A DNA stretch of 64,000 bases from contig NZ_JAAMRF010000009.1 in NCBI RefSeq assembly GCF_013522725.1, positions 62,001 to 126,000 of the forward strand, in the 5' to 3' direction. Below, piece by piece: positions 44,556 through 57,167 of the stretch. The DNA is from Stutzerimonas azotifigens (GTDB lineage: Bacteria; Pseudomonadota; Gammaproteobacteria; Pseudomonadales; Pseudomonadaceae). Below the pieces are notes generated by a model, which was given only the letters and a program-made list of their open reading frames with translations, had not been told where the DNA came from and ran no database searches. Positions within the stretch are counted from its first letter, which is position 1. Every line of letters begins with the position of its first letter. The translations under genes and the position numbers were made by a program.

Positions 44556-45969
44556 GTGTGAGGGTCCGACGGCCGCCCTCGATCAGCGCGCGCTGCCGCT
44601 CGTACGCGAGGTAATACTTGTTGACGCTGTTGACGTAGCTGACCACGCCCATGCCGACCGTTTCCATGGCGATGCGCTCGACTTGGAAGAACCATTGGTT
44701 CGGGTTGAGCCCTCGCCGACGTGCTTCGGCCCGGAGGCTCTGCACGCGTTGCGGCCCCATGTTGTAGGCCGCAAGGATGAAGGCCAACCGCTCGCGCTCG
44801 TTCAGACGCGGGCTGGAAAAGAACTCGCGCCGGATACTGGCCAGGTAGCGGGCACTGGCCTGGACGTTGTTGTCGAGGTTGCCGATGTCCCGTACCCCCA
44901 TGCTGCGCGCCGTCGCCGGGGTGATCTGCATGAGCCCGGTGGCGCCGGAAGCACCCCGCGCCGCCGGGTTGAGCGTCGACTCCTTGAACGCCAGCGCCGC
45001 CAGCCCCAGCCAGTCGAGCGACATCTCGTCGGCATAGCGCTGCAAGGTCGGGCGGACCTTCTCCAGGCGCTGACGCCCCACCGCATCGAGCGGGTGGTGC
45101 ACCTTGTACAGCGGTCGGTAGACCCGTACGAAGGCAGAGTCCTGGTTGGCCGGCGCCCGGTATTGCGCGAGGAAGCGATCGGCGCTGGCGCGCAGCATGC
45201 CCGCTTCCTTGCGCACGAACCAGTGCATGTCGTCCCGCTCGCCGATTACGAAACGCTTCTCGACGCGCAACTTGGGCATGACCTTGGCCCAGCGCTCGGC
45301 GATCGTTTGCTCGACCACCGTCGCCGGGAAGATGCCGGCCTGGACCATTTCCAGCACATCCTCGACCGCCAGCGTCGGGTCCACCCATTCCAGCTGGATG
45401 GGCGCGCGCTTGTGCTGTTCCAGCTGCCGGTTCAGGCGTTCGATCACCGGGCCCGCGGCGCTGCCGGCCGGCAGTGCCAGGCTATGCCCGGACAACGCCT
45501 CGGCACTGCGATAGGTACGCTGGCCCTGGCGCGTCACCAGCACGAGCGCCACATCGCGCACCACCGCCCCGCTGCGCCCGATACCGGAGGCACTCTTGCT
45601 ATCCATCAGCTCACCCGGCGCGACGAGGTCACCCTCGCCGCGCTGCAACGCGGCGATCAGCTGATCCTTGGCCTTGGGAATGATCATCAATTCGATGGGC
45701 GATCTGCCCTTCGCAACGTCCCGATTGAGAAACTGCTCGAAGGCTCGCAGACGCGTGTATTCGACGCCTATCGCTTCGCCCTTCACCTCGCCGGAGCTGT
45801 TGCGGCTCTGGTTGACCAACACCCGCAGCACCCCGCTGCGGCGTATGTCGGCAAGATCGCGTACCGTAGCGCCCTGCTGCCAGGCCTCCTGTGGGCCCGC
45901 CAGCCGCGCGAACGCCGTCTGTGGCGCAAGCACCAGCAGGCAAAACAGCAGCGGCAACAGTCTCAGCAT
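44548..45969 (-). CDS. MltF-like membrane-bound lytic murein transglycosylase
   Basis: 473 residues from ATG at 45969 ([16 protein letters not shown]). The signal peptide spans about 1-20. The N-terminal half is a solute-binding-protein-3-like regulatory domain ([13 protein letters not shown] to RFVIGERDD). The C-terminal SLT domain contains the catalytic Glu in [27 protein letters not shown] and later [10 protein letters not shown]. This is the MltF architecture; a paralogue of MltF is also possible. It cleaves peptidoglycan with formation of 1,6-anhydroMurNAc. Convergent overlap of 8 bp with lifO. Confidence 0.9.
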   Translation of the reverse strand: MLRLLPLLFCLLVLAPQTAFARLAGPQEAWQQGATVRDLADIRRSGVLRVLVNQSRNSSGEVKGEAIGVEYTRLRAFEQFLNRDVAKGRSPIELMIIPKAKDQLIAALQRGEGDLVAPGELMDSKSASGIGRSGAVVRDVALVLVTRQGQRTYRSAEALSGHSLALPAGSAAGPVIERLNRQLEQHKRAPIQLEWVDPTLAVEDVLEMVQAGIFPATVVEQTIAERWAKVMPKLRVEKRFVIGERDDMHWFVRKEAGMLRASADRFLAQYRAPANQDSAFVRVYRPLYKVHHPLDAVGRQRLEKVRPTLQRYADEMSLDWLGLAALAFKESTLNPAARGASGATGLMQITPATARSMGVRDIGNLDNNVQASARYLASIRREFFSSPRLNERERLAFILAAYNMGPQRVQSLRAEARRRGLNPNQWFFQVERIAMETVGMGVVSYVNSVNKYYLAYERQRALIEGGRRTLTLN

Positions 45970-46117
45970 GGGGCCTTCCGAGGAGGTCGTCGACGCACCA
46001 GGGCGTTGATGAAGGGTCGGAAAGGGTCTCACAGGGCGAGATCATGGGCTACCCCCTATCTTAGGTCATGCTTCACGTTATACTCATATATACTTGATAA
46101 ATAAGGAAAACACGAAG

Positions 46118-46924
46118 ATGCAGCTCGTCGATATCGGGGTCAACCTCACTCACCCGGCATTGGCAAAGGACGCGCCGTCGCTGCTCCAGCGGGCCTATGA
46201 CGCTCAGGTGATGCAGCTGGTACTGACCGGCACCAGCCTCGAGGAGAGCGAGCAGGCGCTAGCCCTTTGTGGCGAGCTGGACGATAGCCGCCAGCGACTG
46301 TTCGCTACCGCCGGGGTTCATCCGCACCAGGCCAGTGAGTGGACCGCCGACAGCGGACGGCAACTGGCCGAACTGCTGCGCCAGGAGCCAGCTCGTGCCG
46401 TCGGCGAATGCGGACTGGACTTCAACCGGGACTTCTCGCCGCGCGGCCAACAGGAGCGGGTTCTGGAAGAACAACTGGAGCTCGCGGTGCAGCTGGGCCT
46501 GCCCGTATTCCTTCATGAACGCGATGCCGACCAGCGCATGGCGCAAATACTACGGCCGTTCCGCGACTGCCTCAGCGCCGCGGTCGTCCACTGCTTCACC
46601 GGAGAAAAACGCGCGCTCTACGCCTATCTGGATATGGATCTGCACATCGGCATCACCGGCTGGATCTGCGACGAGCGGCGTGGCACTCACCTCCACCCGC
46701 TGGTTCGGGAAATTCCCCGCGGCCGACTGATGCTCGAGACCGATGCACCTTACCTCTTGCCGCGAACCCTGCGCCCACGGCCCAAGAGCGGCCAGAACGA
46801 ACCGGCCTATCTGCCGCTGGTACTTAAGGAAGTGGCCCTTCACCGGGGCGAATCGGAAGCCGACCTGGCCGAGCACACCACCGTCTGCGCCCGCGCTTTT
46901 TTTGGCCTGCCTGCCATCGAATGA
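46118..46924 (+). CDS. tatD: TatD-family 3'-5' exonuclease / metal-dependent hydrolase
   Basis: 268 residues from ATG at 46118, with AAGGA about 15 bases upstream. TatD-family metal ligands: DIGVNLTHP, the GVHPHQ motif, [28 protein letters not shown] and [11 protein letters not shown]. It hydrolyses DNA ends and is implicated in DNA quality control. An alternative start at 46094 would add eight residues. TATACT in the upstream gap (46079-46084) could be its -10. Confidence 0.88.
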   Translation: MQLVDIGVNLTHPALAKDAPSLLQRAYDAQVMQLVLTGTSLEESEQALALCGELDDSRQRLFATAGVHPHQASEWTADSGRQLAELLRQEPARAVGECGLDFNRDFSPRGQQERVLEEQLELAVQLGLPVFLHERDADQRMAQILRPFRDCLSAAVVHCFTGEKRALYAYLDMDLHIGITGWICDERRGTHLHPLVREIPRGRLMLETDAPYLLPRTLRPRPKSGQNEPAYLPLVLKEVALHRGESEADLAEHTTVCARAFFGLPAIE

Positions 46925-47060
46925 GAAAAATCCATGTCTGCCGCTCAAGCTTGAGCTGCTCACGCCGCTAACCCAACTGTGGTTGATGCGCGTCACGTCT
47001 GTCGGCCAAAAAAAGGGCACGATGTGACCACGTTGGATTTTCCCTGGAAGAAGGCAAAGC

Positions 47061-48533
47061 ATGGGCGCCTGGATTCGCGATCTGTCACTGAAGTACAAGT
47101 TTTGGGCAGTCAACATGGTGGCGTTCGTCACCACCTTGCTGCTGGTGCTCTTCGCCATGCACCTGGAGCAGAGCGCCCGCCAAGTCACTGCCAAGCTCAA
47201 TGCGCAGAGCCACGCCGCACTCATCGAAGCCTGGCCAACCGGCGCGGCCCTGCCGGTCAATCCGGACGTCCGACCGTTCCGTCCAGGCCAGCCCCTGACC
47301 ATCGCCGGCACCCAGGTTCCCGCGCTGTCCGGCTGGACCGACATTCCGCACGATGACCTGTTCGGCAGCAACGAGGTCATCGGCGTACAGGTAATCCAGA
47401 ATGCCAACGGCCAGGACGTCGCCGTGGTCGCCCGTTCGCCGAGCCTGCTGGAGATCATTACCGAGCATTTCTTCAGCTATGCCATCGCTGTCGCCGTGCT
47501 GATGCTGGCCCTCCTGACCGCATCGCAGCTCTTGATCCGCTTTCTGCTCAGCCACCTCAACACGCTCAAGGACGTCATGCTGCACGTCGAGCGCAGCGGT
47601 GACCTCTCTGCCCGAGTACCGCTGGACAGCCGCGACGAGGTCGGCCAGATGGCGACCGCGTTCAATGCCATGCAGAACGGTTATCAGCGTGTGGTGAGCA
47701 CGGTGGCGCAGGCCGCCGCGCGGCTCGATGAGGGTGCAACTCGTTTGGCCGAAAGCATGAAGGACGTGCGCCAGGGCATGCTCGGCCAGCAGAGCGAGAC
47801 CGATCAGGCCGCCACGGCGATCAACGAGATGACCGCCACGGTCCACCACATCGCCCAGCACGCCGGCGACACCCGCGACCAGTCGCAGAACGCCGACCGC
47901 TTGGCCGGCGATGGCCACCGTGTGGTCGGCCAGGTCGAGCGGTCGATCTCGAGCCTTTCCCAAGGCATCCAGCAGACCGCCGAGACGATCCAGCAGCTGG
48001 CTACCGACAGCCAGAAGATCAATGGTGTGGTCACTGAGATCCACAGCATCGCCGAGCAAACCAACCTGCTGGCACTCAACGCCGCCATCGAAGCGGCCCG
48101 TGCCGGCGAGATGGGCCGTGGCTTCGCCGTGGTCGCCGACGAGGTGCGCAACCTGGCGAAGCGTGTCCAGGAATCCACCGACGAAATCACCCGCATGATC
48201 ACGGCCTTGCAGGCCATGACGCGCGACGCCGTGGAATTCATGCAGGAAAGTTCGCTCAAGGCCGACGACTGCGTACGCGAGGCCCGAGAGGCCGGCGTCG
48301 CTCTGGGCGCCATCACCGGCGCGGTGGCCCAGATGCGCGAAAGCAACACCCAGATCGCGGTCGCCGCGGAGCAGCAGAGCCAGGTCGCCGAAGAGATGAA
48401 TCGCTCGGTGACAGGCATTCGCGACGTCACCGAACGCACTGTTCAGCAAACCGTCGACTCTGCCGCCACCAGCGCCGAGCTTGCCCAGCTTTCGGCAGAG
48501 CTGACTCGCGCCATCGGCCAGCTGAAGCTGTAA
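47061..48533 (+). CDS. Methyl-accepting chemotaxis protein
   Basis: 490 residues. Two transmembrane helices (about 14-33 and 137-160) bracket a roughly 100-residue periplasmic sensor domain. A HAMP domain follows, [26 protein letters not shown]. The cytoplasmic signalling helix carries the hairpin tip [43 protein letters not shown]. The short periplasmic domain ([20 protein letters not shown]) does not match a sensor fold I can name, so the ligand is unknown. It ends in QLKL rather than a CheR-tethering pentapeptide. Confidence 0.92.
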   Translation: MGAWIRDLSLKYKFWAVNMVAFVTTLLLVLFAMHLEQSARQVTAKLNAQSHAALIEAWPTGAALPVNPDVRPFRPGQPLTIAGTQVPALSGWTDIPHDDLFGSNEVIGVQVIQNANGQDVAVVARSPSLLEIITEHFFSYAIAVAVLMLALLTASQLLIRFLLSHLNTLKDVMLHVERSGDLSARVPLDSRDEVGQMATAFNAMQNGYQRVVSTVAQAAARLDEGATRLAESMKDVRQGMLGQQSETDQAATAINEMTATVHHIAQHAGDTRDQSQNADRLAGDGHRVVGQVERSISSLSQGIQQTAETIQQLATDSQKINGVVTEIHSIAEQTNLLALNAAIEAARAGEMGRGFAVVADEVRNLAKRVQESTDEITRMITALQAMTRDAVEFMQESSLKADDCVREAREAGVALGAITGAVAQMRESNTQIAVAAEQQSQVAEEMNRSVTGIRDVTERTVQQTVDSAATSAELAQLSAELTRAIGQLKL

Positions 48534-48536
48534 ACG

Positions 48537-49331
48537 TCAGCCGAACACGGTTACGGTCTGCCGGCTTAGCGCGACCAGCTCTCCGGCCGGCGTCCACAGG
48601 GCTGCGGCGCAGTGTCCGTAGCCATCGCGGGCGTGCTCGATGACCGCGCGGTAACGGCACCAGTCATGGGTATCGAGCGCCGGCACCGGCTGCACGAATT
48701 CGATGGTCCAGGTCAGGGAGCTTCCCGGCGCGAAACGGGTCAGGTGCGGCAGCACCGCCGGCGGCCAGGCATCGACCAGCGCCAGCAGGTGCGCCTCGTT
48801 GACCGGCTCGCGCTCGACCTCGCCGCGCAGGCGTACCCAACCACCCATTTCCCGCGAACGATCACCGCTGAACGGCAGCCCACCGAGCGCCCAGCGCATC
48901 GCCAGGTGGCGGGTGAATTCCGGGCCGCCCGGCATGTAGGGCAGCTCCTGGCACTCGTCAACCGGAAGCAGGTCAGGCGCTTCCAGCGCCTCGACCGATA
49001 CCGCGGAGTCACGCGAGGCGCCAAAGCTTCCCTGCACCAGCGTCACCACCTGACCATCCTGGGTCGCGCGGCCGAGCACCTGGCTGACGGCCTTGCCTTC
49101 ACGCAACACCTCGGCCTCGAAACGCGTGGGCGTATCCACCGCCATCGGCCCGACGAAGGTAATGGCCAACGAGCGCACCGGCCGGTCTTCGGGCACCTTG
49201 GCCCGCATGGCCTCGTAGACCAGTGCGGCGGCCAGGCCGCCAAAGCCAGCCCGCCCCTGCCCCCAGGTCAGGGGAATGCGAACCGAAAAAGGGTCCTGGC
49301 GCATGGCGTCGAGTAATTGGGAAAGCGTCAT
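48537..49331 (-). CDS. Acyl-CoA thioesterase-like (TesB-type double hot-dog) protein
   Basis: 264 residues. The N-terminal hot-dog half has WGQGRAGFGGLAAALVYEAM, AITFVGPMAV and RFEAEVLREGKAVSQVLGRATQDGQVV. The C-terminal half has LTWTIEFVQPVPAL, with YGHCAAALWTPAGELVALSRQTV. This is the thioesterase-family-protein layout seen in many Pseudomonas genomes. The acyl substrate is unknown. Convergent with the chemoreceptor gene, three bases between their stop codons. Confidence 0.82.
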   Translation of the reverse strand: MTLSQLLDAMRQDPFSVRIPLTWGQGRAGFGGLAAALVYEAMRAKVPEDRPVRSLAITFVGPMAVDTPTRFEAEVLREGKAVSQVLGRATQDGQVVTLVQGSFGASRDSAVSVEALEAPDLLPVDECQELPYMPGGPEFTRHLAMRWALGGLPFSGDRSREMGGWVRLRGEVEREPVNEAHLLALVDAWPPAVLPHLTRFAPGSSLTWTIEFVQPVPALDTHDWCRYRAVIEHARDGYGHCAAALWTPAGELVALSRQTVTVFG

Positions 49332-49439
49332 TGCAGCCTCGAATGCTTGTTGTTTTGAGCCGATCTTAGCTGCTGCCCGGCAGGCCTGCGAGCGAGGCCC
49401 GCCAGTGAATGCCCCGGCATCGCGCCGAATGATCGAGGC

Positions 49440-51434
49440 TCAGCGGCCACGCCGCCAGGGCAACGCCCGACGCAGGCTACCTAACGCAGGAGGGAGTTGC
49501 TGTGCGGCCTGCTCATCGCCGGCATAACGGCAGGCCTCGTACAGCATGCCGATGCTGCGAATCTGACCGGCCTGCTCGGGTAGCGCCTGTGCAGCGCGCT
49601 CGGCGAATGCCCGCGGTCCCTCACCGGGCTGGCGAACCAGCCCCTGTCCGGCCAACAGCCGCTCGAAACGCAGAAACTGCCGGCGCAACGGATCACGTTC
49701 GCGACGCCAGGGCTTGAGCAGGAATACCGCCAGCAGGCCGACCAACGCCGTGCAGGCGCCAACCAGACCGAGGCCCAGCGTCTGCAGGTCGAAGCTGCCA
49801 AACCAGCGACGCAGGACGTCCATCTGCTGTTCTCCCTGATAACCGAGCACCCAGCGCTGCCAACCGTAATTGAGGTTGTCCCAACCAAGGCGCAGCTCGT
49901 TGAGCCAGCCGATATCGCGAAACCGCATCAGCGACATCGGCGACTCATCGAGCACGTGCTCTTCGCCCAGCGCCTGCTCAAGGCCGAACTCGATGCGCTC
50001 GGGCGCCACCTGGAACGTCGGGTCGACGCTGACCCAACCGCGCCCCTGCACCCAGTATTCGACCCAGGCATGGGCATCGTACTGGCGCACCGCGAGATAA
50101 TTGCCGGCGGGGTTGTATTCGCCGCCCTGATAGCCCGCCACGATGCGGGAGGGAATGCCCGCCGCGCGCAGAACGAACACCATCGATCCCGCGTAATGGA
50201 TGCAAAAGCCCTGGCGGGTCTGGAACAGGAAGTCATCGACGATATCGGCGCCAACCGGGGGCGGCTGCAGGGTATAGCCGAAAGGCTCGCGATTGAAATG
50301 GCGCAGCAGCGTCGCGACGACCTCCTCAGGCTCTTGCGAGCTACGCCGCAGCTCTTCGCCCCAGGCACGGCTGCGAGGATTCCCCGAATCTGGCAATTGC
50401 AACGACTGGATGAGCAGATTGCCCGGCAGGCCTTCGGGCTCACGTAGCGCATTCGGCCAGGAGCGGACTTGATAGAGCAACAGCTTGTCGACAGGCCTCG
50501 AGCGCTGCAGGTGAAAGTCACCCATCATCTGTGCATCGCCCGCCTCGAGCTGAGGAACATCGAGGGCGAACAGCCAGGGTCGTCCGCTGGGCTGCATCAC
50601 GATGCTGTAGCCCAGCGCCTGGCCCTGGGCCTGCCACTGTGGCGTCTGCGGAAGAAAGGAGGAATACGCCTGCGACCAGCGCCGGCCATCGAAGCGTTCG
50701 AAGGTCACCGCCCGCCAGTAGAGCTGCTCACGCGGGGGCAACGGACCGTCGAAGCTGGCCCGAAACGCCAGCTCGCCGGAACGACTCAACTCTGCGATAT
50801 CCCCCGGCGCCATGCTTTCGGATAAACCCGTCACGCCTTTGTTTACCGAGGTGGGCAGCGACCACAGCGGACCGAAGCGAGGGAAGAATACGAACAGCAC
50901 CAGCATCAGCGGCAGCGCTTGCAGCAGCAGCCCCCCGGCCAGGCGTACGGTTGGCCAGGGAGCAGTATGCAGGCGGTTCTGCTGCAGGCCGATCATTGCC
51001 GCCAGCAAGGCGATGATCGGCAACAGGCTGAACAGCGCGGCGACGATGCTTTCCTCGAACAGGTAGCTGGTCACCACCGCGAAGAACCCGAGCAGAATCA
51101 GCACCAGGGCATCGCGGCGGGTACGCATTTCGACCAGCTTGAGCACGAAGGCGGCAATCAGCAGCACCACACCCGCGTCCAGCCCGACCAAGCTGCCCCG
51201 CGACACATAGACACCCGCCCCGGCACCCACCATCAGCGCGACCTTGGTCACGGCGCTCGGATAAGGCGCACGCATACGGAATATCTGAATCCGCCACAGA
51301 CCGCAGCCCAGCCACAGGCCCACAACCCACAGCGGCAGATGCGAAAGATGCGGAATGATCACCAGGACCTGGGCGACCAGCAGCCAGATCAGGCTGTTGC
51401 GTGGAATGCTCCGAGCAGCCGTAACACCGCTCAT
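49440..51434 (-). CDS. tgpA: Membrane transglutaminase TgpA (DUF3488/DUF4129)
   Basis: 664 residues from ATG at 51434 (MSGVTAARSIPRNSLIWLLVAQ), overlapping the upstream DUF58 stop by four bases. Six N-terminal membrane helices (about 15-180) precede a periplasmic transglutaminase domain. Its triad reads Cys in TRQGFCIHYAGSM (about 412), His in YDAHAWVEYW and Asp in VSVDPTFQ. A further helix (LGLVGACTALVGLLAVFLL) and a cytoplasmic DUF4129-type tail follow. TgpA is essential in P. aeruginosa. Last gene of the moxR-DUF58-tgpA operon. Confidence 0.93.
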   Translation of the reverse strand: MSGVTAARSIPRNSLIWLLVAQVLVIIPHLSHLPLWVVGLWLGCGLWRIQIFRMRAPYPSAVTKVALMVGAGAGVYVSRGSLVGLDAGVVLLIAAFVLKLVEMRTRRDALVLILLGFFAVVTSYLFEESIVAALFSLLPIIALLAAMIGLQQNRLHTAPWPTVRLAGGLLLQALPLMLVLFVFFPRFGPLWSLPTSVNKGVTGLSESMAPGDIAELSRSGELAFRASFDGPLPPREQLYWRAVTFERFDGRRWSQAYSSFLPQTPQWQAQGQALGYSIVMQPSGRPWLFALDVPQLEAGDAQMMGDFHLQRSRPVDKLLLYQVRSWPNALREPEGLPGNLLIQSLQLPDSGNPRSRAWGEELRRSSQEPEEVVATLLRHFNREPFGYTLQPPPVGADIVDDFLFQTRQGFCIHYAGSMVFVLRAAGIPSRIVAGYQGGEYNPAGNYLAVRQYDAHAWVEYWVQGRGWVSVDPTFQVAPERIEFGLEQALGEEHVLDESPMSLMRFRDIGWLNELRLGWDNLNYGWQRWVLGYQGEQQMDVLRRWFGSFDLQTLGLGLVGACTALVGLLAVFLLKPWRRERDPLRRQFLRFERLLAGQGLVRQPGEGPRAFAERAAQALPEQAGQIRSIGMLYEACRYAGDEQAAQQLPPALGSLRRALPWRRGR

Positions 51435-52399
51435 GGCACTGCCCCCGCAGCGCCAGCCTGGCCATAGAGAGCCAATGCCCTCAGGCACTGATCGCGATGC
51501 GCCTGGTCATCGCCCGGACCGAGCACCTGCTCGCCGAGCTTGAGCATGAACGGCCGCTGGCGATCGGTCAGTTCCAGCACGGCATGGCAGAGCAGCGACA
51601 GACGGGTTTCAAGGTCGGCATCCAGCGCGTCGAGATCGAGCAGCAGATCGCGTCCGACCAGTGCCGCGAAGTCCTTGACCAGCATGCCCTGGCCCCGCGA
51701 ATAGGCCTTCCAGTGCAGCCGACGCCGCGACTCGCCCGGCTGCCAGGGCTTGAGGCCCTGGTAGTCATCCGCACCGGCACCCTGCGCCCGGACGCCCTCG
51801 TCCTCGCTGTCGTCGGCGCCCGCGCTCCAGGGCAGCTCCCCTTCGAGCGGACGCGGGTAGACCAGCGCGGCGAGCTCCAGATCGACCCAGCTCCAGGCCA
51901 CCAGAATGCCCAGCGGGAAACGACTCTCCACCCGCAACCGGCCTGGTCTGAGCCAGCCCCGACGCAGCGCAGGCATGGCCAGTTCCACTTCGCTGATGCC
52001 CTTGGCGGGCACGTCGAGCAGCTGCAGGCCGCTTTCCGTCCAGCCCAGCGCCACCGCCTGATAGGCCGGACCGAGACTCTCCAGGCGCACTTTCAGACGA
52101 GCCTGCTCGCCGACGAACACCGGCGCCGCGCCACCGGCCTGCAGTACCAGACCGGCGAGGTTGCGCCAGGTATGCAGGATGGTTACCACGAAGACCGAGC
52201 CGAGCAGAAAGGTAGCGCCATAGGCGAGGCTGTTCTGGTAATTGATCGCGGCCAGCAGCATCAGCAGCAGGGCCACGCCAAAAGCGATGCCCACGGCGGT
52301 GGGCAGAATGAAAATGCGGCGCTGGTCCAGGCGCACGCTGGCCGCCGGTGGGATGCGCTTGTCCAGCCAGCGGGCGCCAACCCCGCGCAGTCGCTTCAT
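51431..52399 (-). CDS. DUF58 domain-containing membrane protein
   Basis: 322 residues from ATG at 52399 (MKRLRGVGARWLDKR). Two adjacent helices (FILPTAVGIAFGVALLLMLLA and NSLAYGATFLLGSVFVVTIL, about 28-75) precede a beta-rich region. The DUF58 core then follows, DDYQGLKPWQPGESRRRLHWKAYSRGQGMLVKDF, related to von Willebrand A-like proteins. The middle gene of the operon, coupled to tgpA by ATGA. Probably a MoxR-ATPase partner in envelope complex assembly (family knowledge). An upstream frame extension to 52498 overlaps moxR and is rejected. Confidence 0.85.
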   Translation of the reverse strand: MKRLRGVGARWLDKRIPPAASVRLDQRRIFILPTAVGIAFGVALLLMLLAAINYQNSLAYGATFLLGSVFVVTILHTWRNLAGLVLQAGGAAPVFVGEQARLKVRLESLGPAYQAVALGWTESGLQLLDVPAKGISEVELAMPALRRGWLRPGRLRVESRFPLGILVAWSWVDLELAALVYPRPLEGELPWSAGADDSEDEGVRAQGAGADDYQGLKPWQPGESRRRLHWKAYSRGQGMLVKDFAALVGRDLLLDLDALDADLETRLSLLCHAVLELTDRQRPFMLKLGEQVLGPGDDQAHRDQCLRALALYGQAGAAGAVP

Positions 52400-52421
52400 G
52401 CGTTGCAACCGACAGGCCAGC

Positions 52422-53339
52422 TCACAGGGCCGGCACCTCGCGCAGCAGCCACTGCACCAGCGCGCCGCCGCCATGCCCGGTCGGGTCGGCACGCTCACGC
52501 AGCCGATGGCCTACCACGGCGGGCAGTACCGCCTGCACATCTTCGGGAATCACGTAATCACGCTCATCGAGATAGGCCCAGGCCCGAGCCGCGGCGAGCA
52601 ACGCCAGGCTGCCACGTGGCGACAGGCCCCAGGCGAACTGCGGCTGGGTGCGGGTGGCTTCGGCGATACGCAGCACGTAATCGGCCAGCGCATCGCTGAC
52701 CCGTACAGCGGCGACCGTCTGCTGCACCGCCGCCAGTCCGGCGTGATCGAAAATGGATTGCAGACGCGGCAGCAGGTCACGGCGGGCCTCACCCAGCAAC
52801 AGCGCCTTTTCCGCCGCCTTGGCCGGATAGCCCAACGACAGACGCATGAGGAACCGGTCGAGCTGCGATTCGGGCAAGGTGAAGGTGCCGCCCGAACTGA
52901 CTGGGTTCTGCGTGGCGATGACGAAGAACGGCTCGGGCAACGGCCGGGTCGCCCCTTCGATGGTCACCTGGCCCTCCTCCATCGCTTCGAGCAGTGCGCT
53001 CTGGCTCTTGGGCGTGGCACGGTTGATCTCGTCGGCGAGCACCAGCTCGGCGAAGATCGGCCCGGGATGGAACACGAAGCGGCTGGTTTCCTTGTCGAAC
53101 ACCGAGGTGCCGAGGATGTCGCCCGGCAGCAGGTCCGAGGTGAACTGGATACGCTGGAAGCTCAGCCCCATCACCCGCGCCAGCGCCTGGCTGAGGGTGG
53201 TCTTGCCCATGCCCGGCAAGTCCTCGAGCAGAAGGTGCCCCCGCGCCAGCAAGCAGGCCAACGCCAGCCGCACCTGTGCATCCTTGCCGAGCAATACCTC
53301 ATTGATCGCGTGCAGACAGGCATCCAGTTGACCGCGCAT
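52422..53339 (-). CDS. MoxR-family AAA+ ATPase
   Basis: 305 residues from ATG at 53339, preceded by a strong AGAGGAG. Walker A GMGKTTLSQALA (about 43-54), Walker B LVLADEINRATPKSQ and sensor-1 FFVIATQNPVSSGGTF are intact. A C-terminal lid includes WGLSPRGSLALLAAARAWAYLDERDYVIPEDVQAVLP. MoxR ATPases act as chaperones for VWA/DUF58 partners. First gene of the operon, 22 bp before DUF58. Confidence 0.93.
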   Translation of the reverse strand: MRGQLDACLHAINEVLLGKDAQVRLALACLLARGHLLLEDLPGMGKTTLSQALARVMGLSFQRIQFTSDLLPGDILGTSVFDKETSRFVFHPGPIFAELVLADEINRATPKSQSALLEAMEEGQVTIEGATRPLPEPFFVIATQNPVSSGGTFTLPESQLDRFLMRLSLGYPAKAAEKALLLGEARRDLLPRLQSIFDHAGLAAVQQTVAAVRVSDALADYVLRIAEATRTQPQFAWGLSPRGSLALLAAARAWAYLDERDYVIPEDVQAVLPAVVGHRLRERADPTGHGGGALVQWLLREVPAL

Positions 53340-53509
53340 ACCACTCTCCTCTGTTGAACCCGCGATGCTATAGACCGCCAGTTCCCAGGCAAAGCGCCAG
53401 TAAACTTTGGTACCAGAGTTGTGACCCGAACCTTGATCCAGGCCGGTATCGGCTCGTTGTCCACCTTCTAGGCTGTCAGCAAATGCATTTACCGCAATCA
53501 GGAGGACAC

Positions 53510-56194
<2,685 letters not shown>

Positions 56195-56197
56195 GGC

Positions 56198-56806
56198 TCA
56201 GTCAGGGCGCTTCATGTCGAAGCGCTCGCGGGTATAGCTGTAGCTGCTGCCGCCGAGCCTGGCGACCAGATCGAGCCGGCCCGGATCGATCCGCCCACGC
56301 TCGTCGAGCACACGGTCGTCGATATGGGCGATTAGCACCTGAGCGAAGATCAGGTGACAGGTCGGCTGCTCGGGTGGGTACGGCATGACCTGAGCCACGC
56401 GGCACTCGAAGGCGACCGCAGCGCCGGCCACACGTGGCGGGCGAACCTGCGATGACGCCTCGCTGGCGATGCCGCAGTGCTCGAACTCGCTGACGTCCTG
56501 CCCCAGGGTCGCCGCGCTGGCGTTCATCGCCTCGGCCTGATCGGCGCTGACCAGCTGGATCACCAGCTCTCCGCTGTCCATGACGTTACGCGCGGTGTCC
56601 TTGAGTTCGCCATCACCGCGCAGGCCGACGTTGACCATGAGCGTCGGCGGCTCGTCGCTGATGACCTGGAAGAAGCTGAAGGGCGCGAGGTTGCTGATAC
56701 CCGCCTGCGAGCGGGTCGACACCCAGGCAATGGGCCTCGGGGTGACGGTCGAGGCGAGCCAGCGGTAGGCCTCGAGCGGGCTCAGCACGGAAAAATCGAG
56801 TTGCAT
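56198..56806 (-). CDS. Flavin-reductase-like (FMN-binding split barrel) protein
   Basis: 202 residues from ATG at 56806 (MQLDFSVLSPLEAYRWLASTVTPRPIAWVST). The flavin-reductase-like domain motif TPRPIAWVSTRSQAGISNLAPFSFF and the region ELVIQLVSADQAEAMNAS are typical of DIM6/NTAB-type flavoproteins. It probably binds FMN. Partner oxygenase and substrate are unknown. It is convergent with the P-type ATPase, three bases apart. A long in-frame upstream extension was rejected as it overlaps the gap and the lipoprotein gene. Confidence 0.85.
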   Translation of the reverse strand: MQLDFSVLSPLEAYRWLASTVTPRPIAWVSTRSQAGISNLAPFSFFQVISDEPPTLMVNVGLRGDGELKDTARNVMDSGELVIQLVSADQAEAMNASAATLGQDVSEFEHCGIASEASSQVRPPRVAGAAVAFECRVAQVMPYPPEQPTCHLIFAQVLIAHIDDRVLDERGRIDPGRLDLVARLGGSSYSYTRERFDMKRPD

Positions 56807-56888
56807 GGCGACTCCGGGATGCCAGGCAGCGAGCCCGGCGAATGACCGCCGCCCGGCCGGATGCCGGGCGAAAGAGGTGTCGGAGCGA

Positions 56889-57167
56889 TCAGCGACCGGC
56901 GCGCGACTCGCGGATGTAGAAGCGCGCCTTCTCGGCTTTTTCGCTGCAGCCACGGAAAGCTTCGAACTGCTGCTGGGTCTTGGCGCCGGTCAGTAGCGCC
57001 AGCGCCTTGGAGTAGCTGACGGTGCCGGCGAAGCCTTCGGCCTCGGCCAGATCCAGCTCCGCCCAGGCGGCGCTCAGCTGGCTGGCACAGGCGTCGCGGT
57101 AGGCGGTCTTGCCAGCGCAACCGGTCAGAACCAGCAGGATGAACGACAAAGCGATACAGCCTTTCAT
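56889..57167 (-). CDS. Small conserved lipoprotein of unknown function
   Basis: 92 residues. The lipobox LTGC places lipidation at Cys17 after [17 protein letters not shown]. The mature part is a short acidic helical protein ([31 protein letters not shown]) that also contains two further cysteines. Its ATG overlaps the TGA of mnmH (57164-57167), so it is cotranscribed with selD-mnmH, though a role in tRNA modification is improbable because it is an exported lipoprotein. Confidence 0.78.
   Translation of the reverse strand: MKGCIALSFILLVLTGCAGKTAYRDACASQLSAAWAELDLAEAEGFAGTVSYSKALALLTGAKTQQQFEAFRGCSEKAEKARFYIRESRAGR

Noticed and set aside
44317..46104. 595-codon plus-strand frame opposite the lytic transglycosylase
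   Set aside because: Antisense to a clear MltF-like gene and overlaps the end of lifO; composition is that of a shadow frame.
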